Source: CAIYPG01 sp903864555 (GTDB taxonomy: Bacteria; Pseudomonadota; Gammaproteobacteria; Burkholderiales; SG8-39). From it: 64,000 nt of DNA. Under the pieces are notes generated by a model, which had not been told where the DNA came from, searched no databases, and was given only the letters and a program-made list of their open reading frames with translations. The position numbers and the translations under genes were made by a program. Below are positions 52,341 to 61,886 of the stretch, piece by piece. The stretch spans positions 1 through 64,000 of the forward strand of contig CANJJT010000007.1 of NCBI GenBank assembly GCA_947474715.1. Direction: 5' to 3'. Each line of letters begins with the position of its first letter. The stretch's first letter is position 1.

Positions 52341-53615
52341 ATGCAGCTATTCACGCTCGGCCTCAATCATGAAAGCGCACCCATCGCCCTGCGCGAGCGG
52401 GTAGCGTTTGCCGCCGAGCAACTGCAGACGGCCCTGTCCGAATTCACCCGCAGCCAGCGCGTCGGCGAAGCCGCCATCCTGTCCACCTGCAATCGTACCG
52501 AGCTGTATTGCGCCGGTGGCGAGCCGCAGCGCGCCCTGGAATGGCTGGCCGAGCACCATCACATCCATACGCAGGAACTCAAGGGCCATGTCTACACCCT
52601 GGATGCGCCCGGCGCCGTGCGCCATGCCTTTCGCGTCGCCTCCGGGCTGGATTCCATGGTGCTGGGGGAACCACAGATCCTCGGCCAGATGAAGGAGGCG
52701 GTGCGCTCGGCCGAGGCTGCAGGCACCCTGGGCACCACGCTCAACCGGCTGTTCCAGCGCTCCTTCGCGGTGGCCAAGGAGGTGCGCACCAACACCGCCA
52801 TCGGCGCCAATGTGGTGTCCATGGCCGCGGCTGCGGTCAGGCTGGCCCTGCGCATCTATCCCGGCCTGGAAGACCAGAAGGTGCTGTTCATCGGCGCCGG
52901 CGAGATGATCGAGCTGTGCGCCACACACTTCGCCGCACGCCATCCGCGCACGGTGGCCTTTGCCAACCGCACCCCGGAACGCGCCGAGCACCTCGCGCAG
53001 CGCTTCGGTGGCCGCGCCCTGGCCCTGCGCGACTTGCCCGAGTACCTCGCCGAATACGACATCGTGGTGTCCTCCACGGCCAGTTCCCTGCCGATCCTGG
53101 GCAAGGGCACGGTGGAGCGCGCCATCCGCGCGCGGCGCCACCGCCCGGTGTTCATGGTCGACCTGGCCGTGCCGCGCGACATCGAGCCGGAAGTGGCCGA
53201 CATGGATGATGTCTTCCTCTACACCGTGGATGACCTGTCCGAACTGGTGAAGGAAGGCCTCGACTCACGCCAGTCCGCCATCGCCCAGGCCGAAGCCATC
53301 ATCGAGACCCAGGTCGGCGCCTTCCTGCACTGGATGAGCTCGCGGGAAAACGTGCCGCTGATCCGCGCCCTGCGCGAATCGGCCGACGAAGCCCGCCGTG
53401 CCGAACTGGAGCGTGCGCTGAAGCTGCTGGCGCGCGGCGACGACCCGCGGGCTGTGCTGGAAGCCCTGTCGCATGGCCTCACCGCCAAGCTGATGCACGG
53501 CCCCACCCAGGCGCTGAGCGGCGCCCATGAACACACCGGAACGGGCGGCGACGAAGCCACGCGTGCCCTGCTCTCGCGCCTTTACCACCTCGATACCCCC
53601 CTGAACAGGAAGTAG
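52341..53615 (+). CDS. hemA: Glutamyl-tRNA reductase
   Basis: NADPH enzyme that turns glutamyl-tRNA into glutamate-1-semialdehyde, the first step of C5 heme synthesis. 424 residues: FTLGLNHESAPIALRERVAF, LSTCNRTELYC with the catalytic Cys, GLDSMVLGEPQILGQMKEAV, LFIGAGEMIELCATHF (NADPH site) and DLAVPRDIEPEV. The start at 52341 matches the family; a GTG at 52254 is rejected. hemA-prfA-prmC order is widely conserved. Confidence 0.97.
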   Translation: MQLFTLGLNHESAPIALRERVAFAAEQLQTALSEFTRSQRVGEAAILSTCNRTELYCAGGEPQRALEWLAEHHHIHTQELKGHVYTLDAPGAVRHAFRVASGLDSMVLGEPQILGQMKEAVRSAEAAGTLGTTLNRLFQRSFAVAKEVRTNTAIGANVVSMAAAAVRLALRIYPGLEDQKVLFIGAGEMIELCATHFAARHPRTVAFANRTPERAEHLAQRFGGRALALRDLPEYLAEYDIVVSSTASSLPILGKGTVERAIRARRHRPVFMVDLAVPRDIEPEVADMDDVFLYTVDDLSELVKEGLDSRQSAIAQAEAIIETQVGAFLHWMSSRENVPLIRALRESADEARRAELERALKLLARGDDPRAVLEALSHGLTAKLMHGPTQALSGAHEHTGTGGDEATRALLSRLYHLDTPLNRK

Positions 53616-53690
53616 CTGCGATCCGGATGCCGCATGCGGCCTTGCCGCCTGCGCGCCATCCGCTGCACCCAACAGCCACATGAACCGCCG

Positions 53691-54773
53691 ATGAAACCAA
53701 GCATAGCCGCCAAGCTGGAACAACTCGCCTCCCGACTCACCGAGATCGACGCCCTGCTGTCCTCGCAGGAGGCGACTCGCAACATGGACCAGTACCGGCG
53801 CATCAGCAAGGAACACGCCGACCTCACCCCGGTGGTGGAACGCTTCACCGAGTTCCAGAAGGCCGGGCAGGATGTGGCCGATGCGCAGGCCATGCTGTCC
53901 GACCCGGAGATGAAGGCCTACGCCGAGGCAGAGGTCCGCGAGGGCAAGGCGCGCGTCGAGGCGCTGGAGCTGGAGCTGCAGAAGCTGCTGCTGCCCCGTG
54001 ACCCCAATGACGAACGCAACATCTTCCTGGAAATCCGCGCCGGCACCGGCGGGGATGAGTCGGCACTCTTCGCCGGCGACCTGTGCCGCATGTACACGCG
54101 CTATGCCGAGCGCCAGCGCTGGCAGGTGGAGATCATTTCAGAAAGCCAGGGCGAAGTCGGCGGTTACAAGGAAATCATCCTGCGCATCATCGGCCAGGGC
54201 GCCTATTCCCGGCTGAAATTCGAATCGGGCGGCCATCGCGTGCAGCGCGTGCCCGCCACCGAAACGCAGGGTCGCATCCATACGTCGGCCTGCACCGTGG
54301 CCATCCTGCCTGAAGCCGATGAAGTGGCCGAGGTGGTGCTCAATCCGGCCGAGCTGCGCATCGACACCTTCCGCGCCTCGGGCGCCGGCGGCCAGCACAT
54401 CAACAAGACCGACTCGGCCATCCGCATCACCCACCTGCCCACCGGCATCGTCGTGGAATGCCAGGACGACCGTTCACAGCACCGCAACAAGGCGCGCGCC
54501 ATGTCGGTGCTGGCCGCGCGCATCATGGATCAACAGACACGCGCGCAACAGGCCAAGGAAGCCGCCACGCGCAAGTCGCTGGTGGGCTCGGGCGACCGCT
54601 CCGAACGCATCCGCACCTACAACTTCCCCCAGGGGCGCGTCACCGACCACCGCATCAACCTCACGCTGTACAAGATCGCGGCCATCTTGGATGGCGACCT
54701 CACCGAGATCACGCAGGCGCTGAATTCGGAGCATCAGGCGGAGATGCTGGCTGCGCTGAGCGACGGCGGCTGA
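53691..54773 (+). CDS. prfA: Peptide chain release factor 1
   Basis: Class I release factor of 360 residues reading UAA and UAG. The catalytic motif GGQ is in RASGAGGQHINKTDSAIRI. The anticodon-like loop region is present (TETQGRIHTSACTVAILPE). The NIFLEIRAGTGGDESALFAGDL and HRNKARAMSVLAARI segments are typical. The start at 53691 matches homologues. It lies between hemA and its modifying methyltransferase prmC. Confidence 0.97.
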   Translation: MKPSIAAKLEQLASRLTEIDALLSSQEATRNMDQYRRISKEHADLTPVVERFTEFQKAGQDVADAQAMLSDPEMKAYAEAEVREGKARVEALELELQKLLLPRDPNDERNIFLEIRAGTGGDESALFAGDLCRMYTRYAERQRWQVEIISESQGEVGGYKEIILRIIGQGAYSRLKFESGGHRVQRVPATETQGRIHTSACTVAILPEADEVAEVVLNPAELRIDTFRASGAGGQHINKTDSAIRITHLPTGIVVECQDDRSQHRNKARAMSVLAARIMDQQTRAQQAKEAATRKSLVGSGDRSERIRTYNFPQGRVTDHRINLTLYKIAAILDGDLTEITQALNSEHQAEMLAALSDGG

Positions 54774-54785
54774 GTCAACACGGCC

Positions 54786-55622
54786 ATGGCCACCTGGCAG
54801 GCATTGCTGGCGGCAAGCGGGCTGGCGCGTTCGGAAGCACAGTGGCTGGCCAGCCATGTCGCCGGACGGCCTCGCAGCTGGTTGCTGGCCCACGCCGATG
54901 AGGAAGCCGAGGCCGCCGTGGCGCAGGCGGTGCGCAAGGCCTTTGCGCGCCGGTGCCATGGTGAACCAATGGCCTACATCACCGGCGAGCGCGAGTTCTA
55001 CAGCCTTGCCTTCCAAGTCACACCCGCAGTGCTCATCCCGCGCCCGGAAACCGAACAACTGGTGGAACTGGCCCTGGCGCGACTGCCCCGTGGTGGCCGC
55101 CTGCTCGACATCGGCACCGGCTCCGGCGCCATCGCCATCGCGCTGGCCCATACGCGCCCGGATGCACAGGTGCTGGCCGGGGATATCTCCCCCGCGGCAC
55201 TGCAGGTGGCACAGGCCAACGCGTCACGCCTCGGCGTGAACGTGGCATTTCGCCAAAGCGACGGCCTGCAGGGCTTTGCCAGCGAGTCCTTCGATGTCAT
55301 CACCAGCAATCCACCCTACATTGCCGAGGGCGACCCGCACCTGGGCGAAGGCGATGTACGCTTCGAACCACGTCTGGCGCTCACCAGCGGCGCCGACGGA
55401 CTGCGGCTGATACGGCAGATCGCTGCCGACGCGCGTGCCCACCTCGCTCCGGACGGCTGGCTGATGTTCGAGCATGGCCACGACCAGGGCCCGGCCTGCG
55501 CCGGCCTGCTGGCCACGCTGGGCTACACGGAGGTCGCCGACCTCGCCGATCTGGCCGGACTGCCCCGGGTTTGCCTCGGAAAATGGCCGGGGAAGGACCT
55601 GTTGGACCGGCCGCACATTTGA
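54786..55622 (+). CDS. prmC: Release factor glutamine methyltransferase PrmC
   Basis: SAM enzyme of 278 residues that methylates the glutamine of the GGQ motif in RF1 and RF2. It has GEPMAYITGEREFYSL, LIPRPETEQLVELAL, LLDIGTGSGAIAIALAHTRP and the substrate motif SNPPYIAEGDPHL (NPPY). It starts 12 bases after prfA. Confidence 0.96.
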   Translation: MATWQALLAASGLARSEAQWLASHVAGRPRSWLLAHADEEAEAAVAQAVRKAFARRCHGEPMAYITGEREFYSLAFQVTPAVLIPRPETEQLVELALARLPRGGRLLDIGTGSGAIAIALAHTRPDAQVLAGDISPAALQVAQANASRLGVNVAFRQSDGLQGFASESFDVITSNPPYIAEGDPHLGEGDVRFEPRLALTSGADGLRLIRQIAADARAHLAPDGWLMFEHGHDQGPACAGLLATLGYTEVADLADLAGLPRVCLGKWPGKDLLDRPHI

Positions 55623-55647
55623 CCGGCGCGACACGGCCGCGTACAAT
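55619..55647 (+). promoter_or_regulatory. grxD: Sigma-70 promoter of grxD
   Basis: TTGACC (55619-55624), exactly 17 bases, then TACAAT (55642-55647); five of six matches in each hexamer. It overlaps the prmC stop codon and lies about 37 bases before the grxD ATG. It is among the best promoter matches seen in the window. Confidence 0.7.
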
Positions 55648-55683
55648 TCCCGACAGAATTGATCAAGTATTAAGGAGCAAGCC

Positions 55684-55992
55684 ATGGACGTCCAGGAACG
55701 CATCAAGCAGACCGTGACCGACAACCGCGTCGTGCTGTACATGAAGGGTTCACCGCAGATGCCGCAGTGCGGCTTTTCTGCCAGCGCCTTGCAGATTTTG
55801 AAGGCCTGCGGTGTCGTTGAGATGACCACCGTGGACGTGCTGGCCGATGCGGAAGTGCGTCAGGGGATCAAGGAATTTGCCAACTGGCCCACCATTCCGC
55901 AGCTCTACATCAAGGGCGAGTTTGTCGGTGGCTCCGACATCATGCGCGAGATGTTCCAGTCCGGCGAACTGCAGAAGATACTGCAGGACTGA
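55684..55992 (+). CDS. grxD: Monothiol glutaredoxin, Grx4 type
   Basis: Iron-sulfur-binding glutaredoxin of 102 residues with the CGFS active site in MKGSPQMPQCGFSASALQIL. It also has NWPTIPQLYIKGEFVGGSDIM, the glutathione-binding WP and GG parts. Members carry [2Fe-2S] clusters bridged with BolA-like partners. AAGGAG lies 7 bases before the ATG. Confidence 0.96.
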   Translation: MDVQERIKQTVTDNRVVLYMKGSPQMPQCGFSASALQILKACGVVEMTTVDVLADAEVRQGIKEFANWPTIPQLYIKGEFVGGSDIMREMFQSGELQKILQD

Positions 55993-56062
55993 ACTGCTCC
56001 TTCGCGAAACAGGCAGGCACCAGGCCTGCCTTGCACACCGCCGCACCACTGGCTGAGCCCCC

Positions 56063-56443
56063 ATGCTGAAGCGCCTGCGTGGCTGGGCCCGCGCCCTCAA
56101 GGGCGACACCATGGTGCTTTACTTTGCCTTGCGCGACCCGCGTACGCCACTGGCCGCGAAACTGATCGCGATGCTCGTCGTGGCCTATGCCCTCAGCCCC
56201 ATCGACCTGATTCCCGACTTCATCCCCATCCTGGGATTACTGGACGATCTCATCCTGCTGCCGCTGGGCATCGCCCTGGCGCTGCGCCTCATTCCGGCGC
56301 CGGTGATCGACGATGCCCGGGCCAGGGCTGCTGCAAAGATGCAGCGCCCGCACAACCTGCTCGCGGCTGCGGCGATCATTCTGGTGTGGCTGGCACTCGC
56401 CATGGCCTGCGGCGTGCTGCTGTGGCGCCACTGGCCGGATTGA
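56063..56443 (+). CDS. DUF1232 (YkvA-like) membrane protein
   Basis: Protein of 126 residues with the DUF1232 core: LYFALRDPRTPLAAKLIAML then VAYALSPIDLIPDFIPILGLLDDL and LLPLGIALALRLIP. The SPIDLIPDFIP motif is diagnostic. Three hydrophobic segments are likely, the last (LLAAAAIILVWLALAMACGVLLW) a membrane helix. The function is unknown. Confidence 0.87.
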   Translation: MLKRLRGWARALKGDTMVLYFALRDPRTPLAAKLIAMLVVAYALSPIDLIPDFIPILGLLDDLILLPLGIALALRLIPAPVIDDARARAAAKMQRPHNLLAAAAIILVWLALAMACGVLLWRHWPD

Positions 56444-56485
56444 GTCCGCACCACCTCATCGAATAACAACAGCGGGGGAGACAGC

Positions 56486-56869
56486 ATGCTCAATGCAGAC
56501 GATGTCATACAGCTCTATGAAGGCTGGAAATCGGCGCTGGCCAATGGCAACGTCAAGGCCCTGGACGTGATCTGTGACACCAACTTCCTGCAGTCCACGG
56601 CCAGCGGTGCCCTGCTCGGCCGCAGCGAATCCCTGGAGGCTGCCGCCTCCGGCGACAGCGTCTATGAATCCTGGACCAGCAGCGCGCAGCGCGTGCGCTT
56701 CTACGGGACCACCGCCATCCTCAACTGCCGCGACGAACTGCAAGTGGTCGAAGCCGGCGTGGCACGCAGCCTGCAATGGCGCTGCATGGCGGTGTTCTTC
56801 CACAAGGATGGCAACGCCTGGAAACTGGTCGGCGTGCAGGCGACACCCGTGAGCGGCACAGACAGCTGA
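56486..56869 (+). CDS. Small cytoplasmic protein, NTF2/SnoaL-like fold (tentative)
   Basis: Protein of 127 residues starting MLNADDVIQLYEGWKSALAN. It has alternating strands (RVRFYGTTAILNCRDELQVV, WRCMAVFFHKDGNAWKLVGV), which suggest a cone-shaped SnoaL/DUF4440-like fold. No catalytic residues can be assigned. GGGGAG lies 7 bases before the ATG. Convergent with the cyclic-nucleotide-binding segment; the 68-base gap between them is AT-rich with no clear terminator hairpin. Confidence 0.7.
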   Translation: MLNADDVIQLYEGWKSALANGNVKALDVICDTNFLQSTASGALLGRSESLEAAASGDSVYESWTSSAQRVRFYGTTAILNCRDELQVVEAGVARSLQWRCMAVFFHKDGNAWKLVGVQATPVSGTDS

Positions 56870-56937
56870 TCACATTTGGCTCATCCGCCCAATGATAACG
56901 GCACTACCCACCCCAATAAGATAATAATAAGCTTTGT

Positions 56938-57393
56938 CTAGACTGCCGTGAGGCGGGTGTTGGCCAGCGCCAGGCGCTCGACCAGCATGGCCATGAAAGC
57001 GCGGTCGAAACGGTTGCGACAGCCATCAGAGGCACGATCGAGGTCTTCGGTCTTGATGCGGATGACACGCGAATCGGCAATGGTGGCGACATCGGCGGAA
57101 CGCTCGTTGCCGCTGCGCGAGAGGTAGGCCATCTCGCCGAAACACTCACCCGGCGTGAGCAGGTTGAGCAGCTTCTTGCGCTTGGTCACCTTCACCTCGC
57201 CCGAGGCGAGGATGCAGAAGAAATCGCCCGGATCACCGTCCTGCATGATGGTGGTGTTGGCCGGCAGGTTCTCCCAGCTGGAGATGCGCATCACCTCCCA
57301 CAGCTCGGCATCGGAAAACTCGCTGAAGAAGGCCATCTCGCGCATAGTGTTGAACTTCTCGCTGTCGGCCACCTCGTCGGTGCGGTGAGACAA
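56938..57393 (-). CDS. Cyclic nucleotide-binding domain segment, in frame with upstream kinase
   Basis: A cNMP-binding (Crp-like) beta-roll of about 150 residues: FFSEFSDAELWEVMRISSWE, TIMQDGDPGDFFCILASGEV, LLTPGECFGEMAYLSRSGNERSADV (the phosphate-binding cassette). It has no DNA-binding domain. Fifteen further open codons (GEFSFDLAEAFRTEQ) connect it in frame to the TGA that ends the kinase at 57439. A TTG at 57393 or a downstream ATG could start it as a separate protein, but no ribosome site is evident. It most likely represents the C-terminal half of a kinase-cNMP fusion broken by one stop codon. Confidence 0.72.
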   Translation of the reverse strand: MSHRTDEVADSEKFNTMREMAFFSEFSDAELWEVMRISSWENLPANTTIMQDGDPGDFFCILASGEVKVTKRKKLLNLLTPGECFGEMAYLSRSGNERSADVATIADSRVIRIKTEDLDRASDGCRNRFDRAFMAMLVERLALANTRLTAV

Positions 57394-57438
57394 CTGCTCG
57401 GTGCGGAAGGCCTCGGCCAGGTCGAAGGAGAACTCGCC

Positions 57439-58215
<777 letters not shown>

Positions 58216-58294
58216 GGGCACTGGCCAAGGTGGCAGGGGCGGCAGGGCGGCGGCGGGAGACCAGCGCCACCGCGGACTCCGGCCGGCTCACCGG

Positions 58295-59722
58295 TCAGCG
58301 TCCCGAGCGGCGGCGGACCGCGCGCGCTTCGCTGACGGCCTTGGCGGCAGCCTTGCGCACCTGTACGGGCGCCGTGCCACCCGTGTGCCGGCGGGCGGCT
58401 GCCGAGCCTTCCAGGGTCAGCACGCGGTAGACATCGCGGGCTATGCCGGGAGCAAACTGCTGCAAGACCTCGAGCGGCAGGTCGGCGAGGTCACAGCCGG
58501 CCTGTTCGGCATGGCGCACGGCGCGCGCCACAGCCTCATGCGCGTCGCGAAACGGCAGCCCCTTCCTCACCAGGTAATCGGCAAGGTCGGTGGCGGTGGC
58601 AAAGCCCTCTCTGGCTGCCGCGCGCATGGCTGCGGCATTGACGCCAAGGCCGGCCACCAGTTCGGCAAAGATGGCGAGGGTGTCGTGCACCGTGTCGACG
58701 GTGTCGAACAAGGGCTCCTTGTCCTCCTGGTTGTCCTTGTTGTAGGCCAGCGGCTGGGCCTTCATCAGCGTGAGCAGCCCCATCAGGTGGCCGAACACCC
58801 GCCCGCTCTTGCCGCGCGCCAGTTCCGGCACGTCCGGGTTCTTCTTCTGCGGCATGATGGACGAGCCGGTGCAGAAGCGATCAGGCAGGGTGATGAAGCC
58901 GAAGCGCGGATTGACCCACAGCACCAGTTCCTCGCACAGGCGCGACACATGCACCATGATGAGCGAGGCCGCGGCGCAGAATTCGATGGCGAAGTCACGG
59001 TCGGACACGGCGTCCAGCGAGTTGGCCGACACGGCATCGAACCCGAGTTCGCGCGCCACCAGTTCGCGGCGGATGGGAAAGGATGTCCCGGCCAACGCGG
59101 CCGAACCCAGCGGCAGCACGTTGACGCGGCGGCGGCAGTCAGACAGACGCGCATGGTCGCGACCGAACATCTCGTGATAGGCAAGCAGGTGGTGACCGAA
59201 GGTAACCGGCTGGGCCACCTGCAGGTGGGTGAACCCCGGCATGAGGGTGTCGGCGTGCTCCAGGGCCTTGGCGGCCAGGCTGCCGCGCAATTCCACCAGC
59301 AGCCCAAGCAACTGGTCGATTTCATCACGCAGCCACAGGCGGATGTCGGTGGCCACCTGGTCGTTGCGCGAGCGCCCGGTGTGCAGGCGCTTGCCGGCAT
59401 CGCCCACCAGTGCGGTGAGGCGGCGCTCGATGTTGAGGTGCACGTCCTCGTCATCCAGCGACCACTCGAAACGGCCTTCGCGGATTTCGCGGCTGATCCG
59501 GCCCAGGCCCTTTTCTATCCGCGCCAGGTCGGCCCGCGTGATGATGCTGCACTGGGCCAGCATGCGCGCATGCGCGATGGAGCCGCGGATGTCCTGCTGC
59601 GCCAGTCGCTGGTCGAACTGCACCGACCCCGTATAGCGTTTGACGCGCTCGGAAACCGGCTCGCTGAAGCGGCCCGACCAGACGTTTGCCGCCTTTAGGG
59701 CGGAAGATGATTTTGCGGCCAT
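58295..59722 (-). CDS. argH: Argininosuccinate lyase
   Basis: Fumarase-superfamily enzyme of 475 residues releasing arginine and fumarate. Visible are VWSGRFSEPVSERVKRYTGS, EDVHLNIERRLTALVG, KRLHTGRSRNDQVATDIRLW, PGFTHLQVAQPVTFGHHLLA, the signature GSSIMPQKKNPDVPELARGK and LPLAYN-like AQPLAYNKDNQEDKEPLFD. The basic C-terminal tail (RKAAAKAVSEARAVRRRSGR) is longer than usual. The start at 59722 fits homologues; the frame stays open 1.6 kb upstream only as shadow of the opposite strand. Confidence 0.96.
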   Translation of the reverse strand: MAAKSSSALKAANVWSGRFSEPVSERVKRYTGSVQFDQRLAQQDIRGSIAHARMLAQCSIITRADLARIEKGLGRISREIREGRFEWSLDDEDVHLNIERRLTALVGDAGKRLHTGRSRNDQVATDIRLWLRDEIDQLLGLLVELRGSLAAKALEHADTLMPGFTHLQVAQPVTFGHHLLAYHEMFGRDHARLSDCRRRVNVLPLGSAALAGTSFPIRRELVARELGFDAVSANSLDAVSDRDFAIEFCAAASLIMVHVSRLCEELVLWVNPRFGFITLPDRFCTGSSIMPQKKNPDVPELARGKSGRVFGHLMGLLTLMKAQPLAYNKDNQEDKEPLFDTVDTVHDTLAIFAELVAGLGVNAAAMRAAAREGFATATDLADYLVRKGLPFRDAHEAVARAVRHAEQAGCDLADLPLEVLQQFAPGIARDVYRVLTLEGSAAARRHTGGTAPVQVRKAAAKAVSEARAVRRRSGR

Positions 59723-59902
59723 GTGTAGAATCAACTGTGGAGTGTGCGGTGCGGTGTGAACAAAGGCTGGATGCCGTGCAGGAGCCGCGCCTGGACTCCG
59801 GAGTATACGGGCTATTCTCGGGAAATGGGAGGTAGGTGGCATGCGCACGCGGTATCCGAAAAGGGCATGCCCGCAGCCGCGCATCGGCACCACCGCCATC
59901 GG

Positions 59903-59927
59903 CGGCCATGCCGATGCAGCATGGCCG
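59903..59927 (+). repeat. Perfect 9-bp hairpin in the algZ leader
   Basis: CGGCCATGC and GCATGGCCG pair perfectly around a 7-base loop in the 267-base divergent gap between argH and the sensor kinase. A separate perfect palindrome, GGGCATGCCC, lies at 59863-59872. No T-run follows either. They could be regulator sites or leader structure; the gap holds nothing else recognisable. Confidence 0.4.
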
Positions 59928-59989
59928 GATGAGTGCCCCTGCGCATGTCGCCCGGCACTGCCACGCCCCCTGCAACACCGGCAATAGCC

Positions 59990-61018
59990 ATGACACCGAT
60001 GTCGCCGATGGCACGCCCTCCGGACCCGGAGCCGCTGGTGATGCTGCCGGACTTCCGCAATCTCGGTGTCACCATGCGCATGCTGCTCATCGTCAACACC
60101 GGCCTGCTGGTAGCGGCGGCCATCCGGGCCAGAACGCTTGAAGACCTCCCCGAACAGGCCGCTGAAATCGCTGCGGTACTGGAGCCTTCGCTGCTGGCAT
60201 CGATTGTCATCCTGTATGTGCTGGCGCGGCCGCTGCTGCGCCTGCCCTACTCCGTGGGCGCAGCCTGCTGCGTGGCCACCGGCCTCTTGGCCACGGCTGC
60301 AGTGCACACGGCCATGAGCCATGCCGGTCCGCTTCCAATCGGACCTGTGGGCTGGCCACTCGCCTTTGCCGCGTTCACCAGCATCGCGCTGCTGGCCTAT
60401 TTCCGGCTGCTGCTGCAGGCGCTGTCGCCGGCGCTGTCCGAGGCACGCCTGCAGGCGCTGCAGGCGCGCATCCGGCCGCACTTCCTGTTCAACAGCCTGA
60501 ACGCGGTGCTGTCGCTGGTGCGCTCCGACCCGCGGCGTGCCGAGAGCGCCCTGGAAAACCTGGCCGAGCTGTTTCGCACCCTGATGGCCGACAACCGCGC
60601 CCTCACCAGCCTGGGCGAGGAGATTGCACTGACGCGCAGCTACCTGGAACTGGAACAGTTGCGCCTGGGCGAGCGGCTGCACGTGGACTGGCAATTGCAG
60701 CCCCCCGTCGAAACGGCCGCAGTACCGCCGCTGATGCTGCAGCCGCTGGTCGAGAATGCGATCTACCACGGCGTCGAACCAGGGATCGCCGCGAGCAGCA
60801 TCAGCATCAGCGCGCGGGTGGTGGGCGAAGGGCTGCAGCTCGTCATCACCAACCCCTATCATCCCGAACACCAGCACCGGCAAGGCAACCGCATGGCGCT
60901 GGCCAACATCGCCGAGCGCCTGCGCCTGCACTTCGATGTCGAGGCGCAAGTGCAGACGCGCATCAATGCCGGACGCTTCGAAATTGCCGTGAGCATGCCC
61001 TTCAGGACCCTGCAATGA
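59990..61018 (+). CDS. algZ: LytS/AlgZ-type sensor histidine kinase
   Basis: Inner-membrane kinase of about 342 residues. Four or so hydrophobic segments (MRMLLIVNTGLLVAAAI to LAFAAFTSIALLAYF) precede the His_kinase domain: ARIRPHFLFNSLNAVLSLV with the phospho-accepting His, and the N-box PPLMLQPLVENAIYHGVEPG. The ATPase part ends with a short G-box. The argH-algZ-algR order is shared with pseudomonads, where AlgR controls alginate and virulence; the output here is unknown. In-frame starts from 59933 exist. Confidence 0.88.
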   Translation: MTPMSPMARPPDPEPLVMLPDFRNLGVTMRMLLIVNTGLLVAAAIRARTLEDLPEQAAEIAAVLEPSLLASIVILYVLARPLLRLPYSVGAACCVATGLLATAAVHTAMSHAGPLPIGPVGWPLAFAAFTSIALLAYFRLLLQALSPALSEARLQALQARIRPHFLFNSLNAVLSLVRSDPRRAESALENLAELFRTLMADNRALTSLGEEIALTRSYLELEQLRLGERLHVDWQLQPPVETAAVPPLMLQPLVENAIYHGVEPGIAASSISISARVVGEGLQLVITNPYHPEHQHRQGNRMALANIAERLRLHFDVEAQVQTRINAGRFEIAVSMPFRTLQ

Positions 61019-61028
61019 GGAACCGGCC

Positions 61029-61823
61029 ATGACCACCGGTGCCGCTGTGCCCCTGCGCATTGCCATCGTCGATGACGAGCAGCCGGCGCGCAACCGGCTG
61101 CGCGAGCTGCTCGCTGACTGCGCCGCAGAACTGCCCAACGAAGTGGTGCTGGAAGCGGTCAATGGCCTGCAGGCGCTGGACGGCCTCACCGAGTGCCAGC
61201 CGGACGTGGCGCTGCTCGACATCCACATGCCGGGCATGAGCGGCATCGAGCTGGCACGCCACCTGCAGCAGATGTCACGGCCGCCGGCAGTGATCTTCAT
61301 CACCGCGCACGACCAGCATGCGGTGAGCGCCTTCGAAGTCAACGCCATCGACTACCTGCTCAAGCCGGTGCGCGCGGTGCGTCTGGCCGCGGCCCTGCGC
61401 AAGCACACCCCGCCAGCCCGGGCGGCCAGCGCCAGCGCCACCACCAGCACAGGCGCAGACAAGCTGGCCGGCATCGAGGCCGGGCCGCGCCAGTACCTGA
61501 GCGTGGCCGAGCGCGGCAAGGTACTGCTGGTGCCGCTGGCCGAGGTGCTGTTCCTGAAGGCCGATGCCAAGTATGTGAGCGTGCGCACGGCGACCGCCGA
61601 GCACCTCATCGAAGAATCGCTCAGCCACCTGGAAGAGGAGTTCGCCGCACAGTTCCTGCGCATCCACCGCAACTGCCTGGTGGCCAGGGCCCACCTGCGC
61701 GGGGTCGAGCGTGTGTCGGGCAGCGAAGGCGAAGGCTGGGCGGTGATCATCGAGGGATGGCCGGAAAAGCTGCCGGTCAGCCGGCGACAGTGGCCCCTGG
61801 TGAAGGAACTGGTGCGCGGCTGA
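61029..61823 (+). CDS. algR: LytTR-family response regulator (AlgR-like)
   Basis: Response regulator of 264 residues. The receiver domain has RIAIVDDEQPARNRLRELL, phospho-Asp in DVALLDIHMPGMSG, FITAHDQHAVSAF and YLLKPV. A Ser/Thr/Ala-rich linker is followed by a LytTR DNA-binding domain (KADAKYVSVRTATAEHLIEE, FLRIHRNCLVARAHL). Partner of the kinase 10 bases upstream. In pseudomonads hemC follows directly; here it does not. Confidence 0.9.
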   Translation: MTTGAAVPLRIAIVDDEQPARNRLRELLADCAAELPNEVVLEAVNGLQALDGLTECQPDVALLDIHMPGMSGIELARHLQQMSRPPAVIFITAHDQHAVSAFEVNAIDYLLKPVRAVRLAAALRKHTPPARAASASATTSTGADKLAGIEAGPRQYLSVAERGKVLLVPLAEVLFLKADAKYVSVRTATAEHLIEESLSHLEEEFAAQFLRIHRNCLVARAHLRGVERVSGSEGEGWAVIIEGWPEKLPVSRRQWPLVKELVRG

Positions 61824-61833
61824 TTGCCTCACG

Positions 61834-61858
61834 GCGGGCCGGAGCCGGTCCTGCCCGC
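61834..61858. terminator. Weak shared terminator between algR and the EAL gene
   Basis: GCGGGC and GCCCGC form a 6-bp stem with a 13-base GC-rich loop between two convergent genes, followed on the plus strand by TTTCCCCTT. The short T-run makes it a poor intrinsic terminator, but its position suits one. Confidence 0.3.
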
Positions 61859-61886
61859 TTTCCCCTTGCACGACCGGATGTGGCGC

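Noticed and set aside
55661..55668. AATTGATCAAG as a second FNR-like site before grxD
   Set aside because: The half-sites are fused without the four-base spacer, so it does not match the consensus.
59723..61348. Long N-terminal extension of argH, open for over 500 codons upstream
   Set aside because: The extension is antisense to the well-supported sensor kinase and response regulator genes, has low-complexity composition, and homologues start at 59722.
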